From positions 1 to 36,554 of the forward strand of contig JAGYOX010000017.1 of the NCBI GenBank assembly GCA_018399235.1: a stretch of 36,554 nucleotides of DNA, read 5' to 3'. The notes under the pieces were generated by a model, which made no database searches, had not been told where the DNA came from, and was given only the letters and a program-made list of their open reading frames with translations. Position 1 is the stretch's first letter; the number at the start of each line of letters is the position of its first letter. Of the stretch, positions 34,201 to 36,554 are shown piece after piece. The stretch is from Desulfobacterales bacterium (lineage in GTDB: Bacteria; Desulfobacterota; Desulfobacteria; Desulfobacterales; Desulfosalsimonadaceae). A program made the translations under genes and the position numbers.

Positions 34201-34327
34201 TGCCATGGCCAATCCCGATGCCTATCGCCAACTCATGGTCCGCATTTCAGGCTACAACGCCTATTTTGTCATGTTAAACAGGGACATCCAGATTGAACTC
34301 ATCGAACGGGCCGAATACGGCATTTAG
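31286..34327 (+). CDS. glycyl radical enzyme with N-terminal SCP2-like domain
   Basis: The protein has 1013 residues from the ATG at 31286, chosen because GGAGG lies 8 nt upstream (a TTG two codons earlier is also open). Residues of about 45-150 resemble an SCP2 lipid-binding domain (WINFSVGF, CQAARFYNGRMSVLNK, DADVVIRFADEAALMEML, ILDGNLAYLQLFNYLV). Residues of about 190-1013 form a PFL-like glycyl radical enzyme. It has the thiyl Cys654 and Glu656 in ATGCVEPT, and the radical Gly989 in VRISGYNAYF, 24 residues from the end. GCVE is the pattern of eliminase/lyase-type members such as glycerol, choline and propanediol enzymes, not of PFL itself (CC motif). The substrate is unknown. A radical SAM activase is required but none is in the window. 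It lies between acyl-CoA ligase genes on the same strand. Confidence 0.9.
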   Translation: MKPSNIASLWQSLLVTTKYPITSRSRRIFYNSLSHGLLKLMALLFNHRSALNGYLKGADGWINFSVGFVTESGGVCQAARFYNGRMSVLNKIPEDADVVIRFADEAALMEMLRVTPNEVLNLILKNRMILDGNLAYLQLFNYLVSLLMGRKHQKMLEKAHQQDTAYRKSTYDQKNPDLAQKLCSRHHYRMTGDKADPGVKHLDDPYLSHFRLDDFPRLKFFLDRYFNEMPEICPERPQLLTKWFRENGFETRSEDTPWIPELRQAHAFSYLMADKQPIIRENDLVAGTTTTNDNIGVVIYPDAQGVMAWGELASIDKRVLNPYRISDETARILHHEVFPFWAERNFRGWVRKANGYPDCQKIEERWVAYFVWKSVGISHTIPHFPTILENGTSGIINKIANRLAAPGLTDRQRHTLQAMEIALQGLEAYAGRLAETAAKQARAETDPKRQEELQHLSLVLKKIPREPAETLDEAVQVLNLVWIALNMENANTGMSFGRLDQWLQPYFEKDMAGLAAPEEKSAYIRHAIELIGCLFLRFSDHLPLSPDIGNYLFGGASSTQALTIGGLARDGSDGVNDMTYIILKVTEMLGIRDVNVNARFHPEVNTGTYLKRLCEVNFITAGTPSMHNDQAVFQSLDQHGYPIEDIRDWSATGCVEPTISGKHMGHTGSILFNLVAPLEMALHNGAHPLMGWTPGPATGSIEAGDFPDFESFFKAYETQLRFLIGKAVEYNNMLAKIHAEYRPTPFLSTIMQGTIENATDVTRAGALYNTSGTSNIGLADVIDSLMVIKKMVFDEKSIPFARLKAAIDNDFSDDTELHALISSRAPRFGSGDPEALEMARRLTGLIHDIHRGHTNFRGGPYTTGFWSMSQHVAYGTLSGALPSGRRFGKAFTPGLTPNPAASVNFLDNLRDVAQLDPATMDNNIAFNVKLNPSPKDSREKTVDIMASYVKAYFDMGGMQMQFNVVNSETLKDAMANPDAYRQLMVRISGYNAYFVMLNRDIQIELIERAEYGI

Positions 34328-34330
34328 TGG

Positions 34331-34390
34331 TGGCTCCATAAAACGCCCAATACCTGCGTTGCGCCTTACCTCTCGTCATTCAACATACTT
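34331..34390. repeat. decayed copy of the MITE-like repeat, inverted
   Basis: The segment starts TGGCTCC and contains GCCCAATACCTGCGTTGCGC, then CATTCAACATAC. These align with the reverse complement of copy 2 (GCCCAATATCTGCGTTGCGC, CATTTCACGTAC) with scattered substitutions. The match fades after about 60 bp. It lies directly downstream of the glycyl radical enzyme gene. Confidence 0.6.
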
Positions 34391-34437
34391 CTTATCCCCA
34401 ACCTTTGGGCAAAAATGTTTGCAAAAACCAGGTAAAC

Positions 34438-34466
34438 TTGTAATTGCTTGTTTTATAAATTAATAT
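34438..34466 (+). promoter_or_regulatory. putative promoter of the long-chain acyl-CoA ligase
   Basis: TTGTAA and TAATAT are spaced by 17 nt on the plus strand, within an AT-rich stretch about 135 nt before the ligase ATG. This suggests the ligase is transcribed separately from the glycyl radical enzyme gene. The rest of the 272-bp gap (34391-34599) shows only a short CCCAA/TTGGG hairpin and the AGGAGG ribosome-binding site. Confidence 0.35.
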
Positions 34467-34599
34467 AATCAGAATCGAATTTGTATCAAGCCGCCCTTAT
34501 GAGGATCAACATCCCTTTTTTATATATCGGTTGACCGTCCTTTGATTTTGTGCGATTGAATCCCTTTTATTTAAAAAAACAAACAGGAGGACAATTTAA

Positions 34600-36423
<1,824 letters not shown>

Positions 36424-36424
36424 C

Positions 36425-36438
36425 GGCTTCGTAAAAAG
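36425..36438. repeat. isolated terminal end of the MITE-like repeat
   Basis: GGCTTCGTAAAAAG is the exact reverse complement of the right end of copy 1 (CTTTTTACGAAGCC, 13577-13590). It begins one base after the ligase stop codon. The interior that follows does not match the other copies. Confidence 0.6.
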
Positions 36439-36447
36439 CGATTTATT

Positions 36448-36467
36448 CCGCTGGCGCGGCATTTTTT
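36448..36467 (+). terminator. short hairpin with T-run after the long-chain ligase
   Basis: A CCGC/GCGG stem with a 4-nt loop is followed after two bases by six T on the plus strand, 25 nt behind the ligase stop. The stem is short but fully G+C, so this is a plausible intrinsic terminator. Confidence 0.4.
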
Positions 36468-36532
36468 GCAGAAAGGAACTTTTGCGACAGGTTAAAGGCA
36501 CTGAGGGAGAATCGAAATCTCAAATCTGACAG

Positions 36533-36554
36533 TCTCGTAAAAAGTTGATTTTGG
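36533..36554. repeat. left end of another MITE-like repeat, cut by the window edge
   Basis: TCTCGTAAAAAGT followed by TGATTTTGG matches the left end of copy 1 (13448-13469) with one mismatch, and the window ends there. The rest of the copy presumably continues beyond the edge. Confidence 0.7.

Noticed and set aside
31286-34327. Classical pyruvate formate-lyase
   Set aside because: PFL has two adjacent Cys at the active site. Here the motif is GCVEPT with one Cys and a Glu, as in eliminase-type glycyl radical enzymes, and there is an extra N-terminal domain.

Overview
The window reads as chromosomal DNA of a strictly anaerobic, Gram-negative bacterium, most likely a sulfate-reducing member of the Desulfobacterota (former Deltaproteobacteria). 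This placement is inferred from gene content and was not checked by any search. The indicators are the futalosine route to menaquinone, a cysteine-free (sulfide-using) Thi4, a glycyl radical enzyme, several AMP-forming acyl-CoA ligases, and dispersed MITE-like repeats. No phage genes, insertion sequences, tRNA, rRNA or CRISPR arrays were seen.

Layout. 1-3.8 kb: futalosine/menaquinone genes. These are the 3' end of an aminodeoxyfutalosine deaminase-like amidohydrolase overlapping mqnA, with convergent mqnD and a TetR-futalosine hydrolase (MqnB) fusion. 3.9-6.0 kb: gmd and a GDP-L-fucose synthase gene. 6.0-8.1 kb: an EF-G paralogue without the usual catalytic His. 8.2-13.4 kb: the minus-strand operon xseA-xseB-ispA-dxs-tlyA. 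13.4-14.1 kb: a 744-bp gap filled with repeats. 14.1-15.2 kb: a small conserved protein divergent from a Bax-inhibitor-1 family membrane protein. 15.3-17.9 kb: a left-handed beta-helix protein followed by glmM. 18.2-20.6 kb: a thiamine operon with consensus promoter, TPP riboswitch, attenuator, thi4 and thiC; thiC is bracketed by octamer repeats. 20.6-24.3 kb: an unknown single-pass membrane protein, then the flotillin/NfeD cluster.

24.5-36.4 kb is the most unusual part. It starts with a CoA-transferase-GNAT fusion whose expected catalytic Glu is Gln. Next come acetyl-CoA synthetase (modifiable Lys at residue 609), an AcuC-like HDAC deacetylase, and a second acyl-CoA ligase overlapping the deacetylase by 4 nt. 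After these lie a 1013-aa glycyl radical enzyme with an N-terminal SCP2-like domain and no activase in view, and a long-chain acyl-CoA ligase.

My leading hypothesis is that the first four genes form a self-contained reversible lysine-acetylation circuit. The GNAT writer would carry a disabled CoA-transferase as an acyl-CoA sensor, by analogy with the Salmonella Pat fusion. It would act on the adjacent ligases, with the HDAC as eraser. The glycyl radical enzyme may supply or consume a hydrophobic or acyl substrate for the same ligases.
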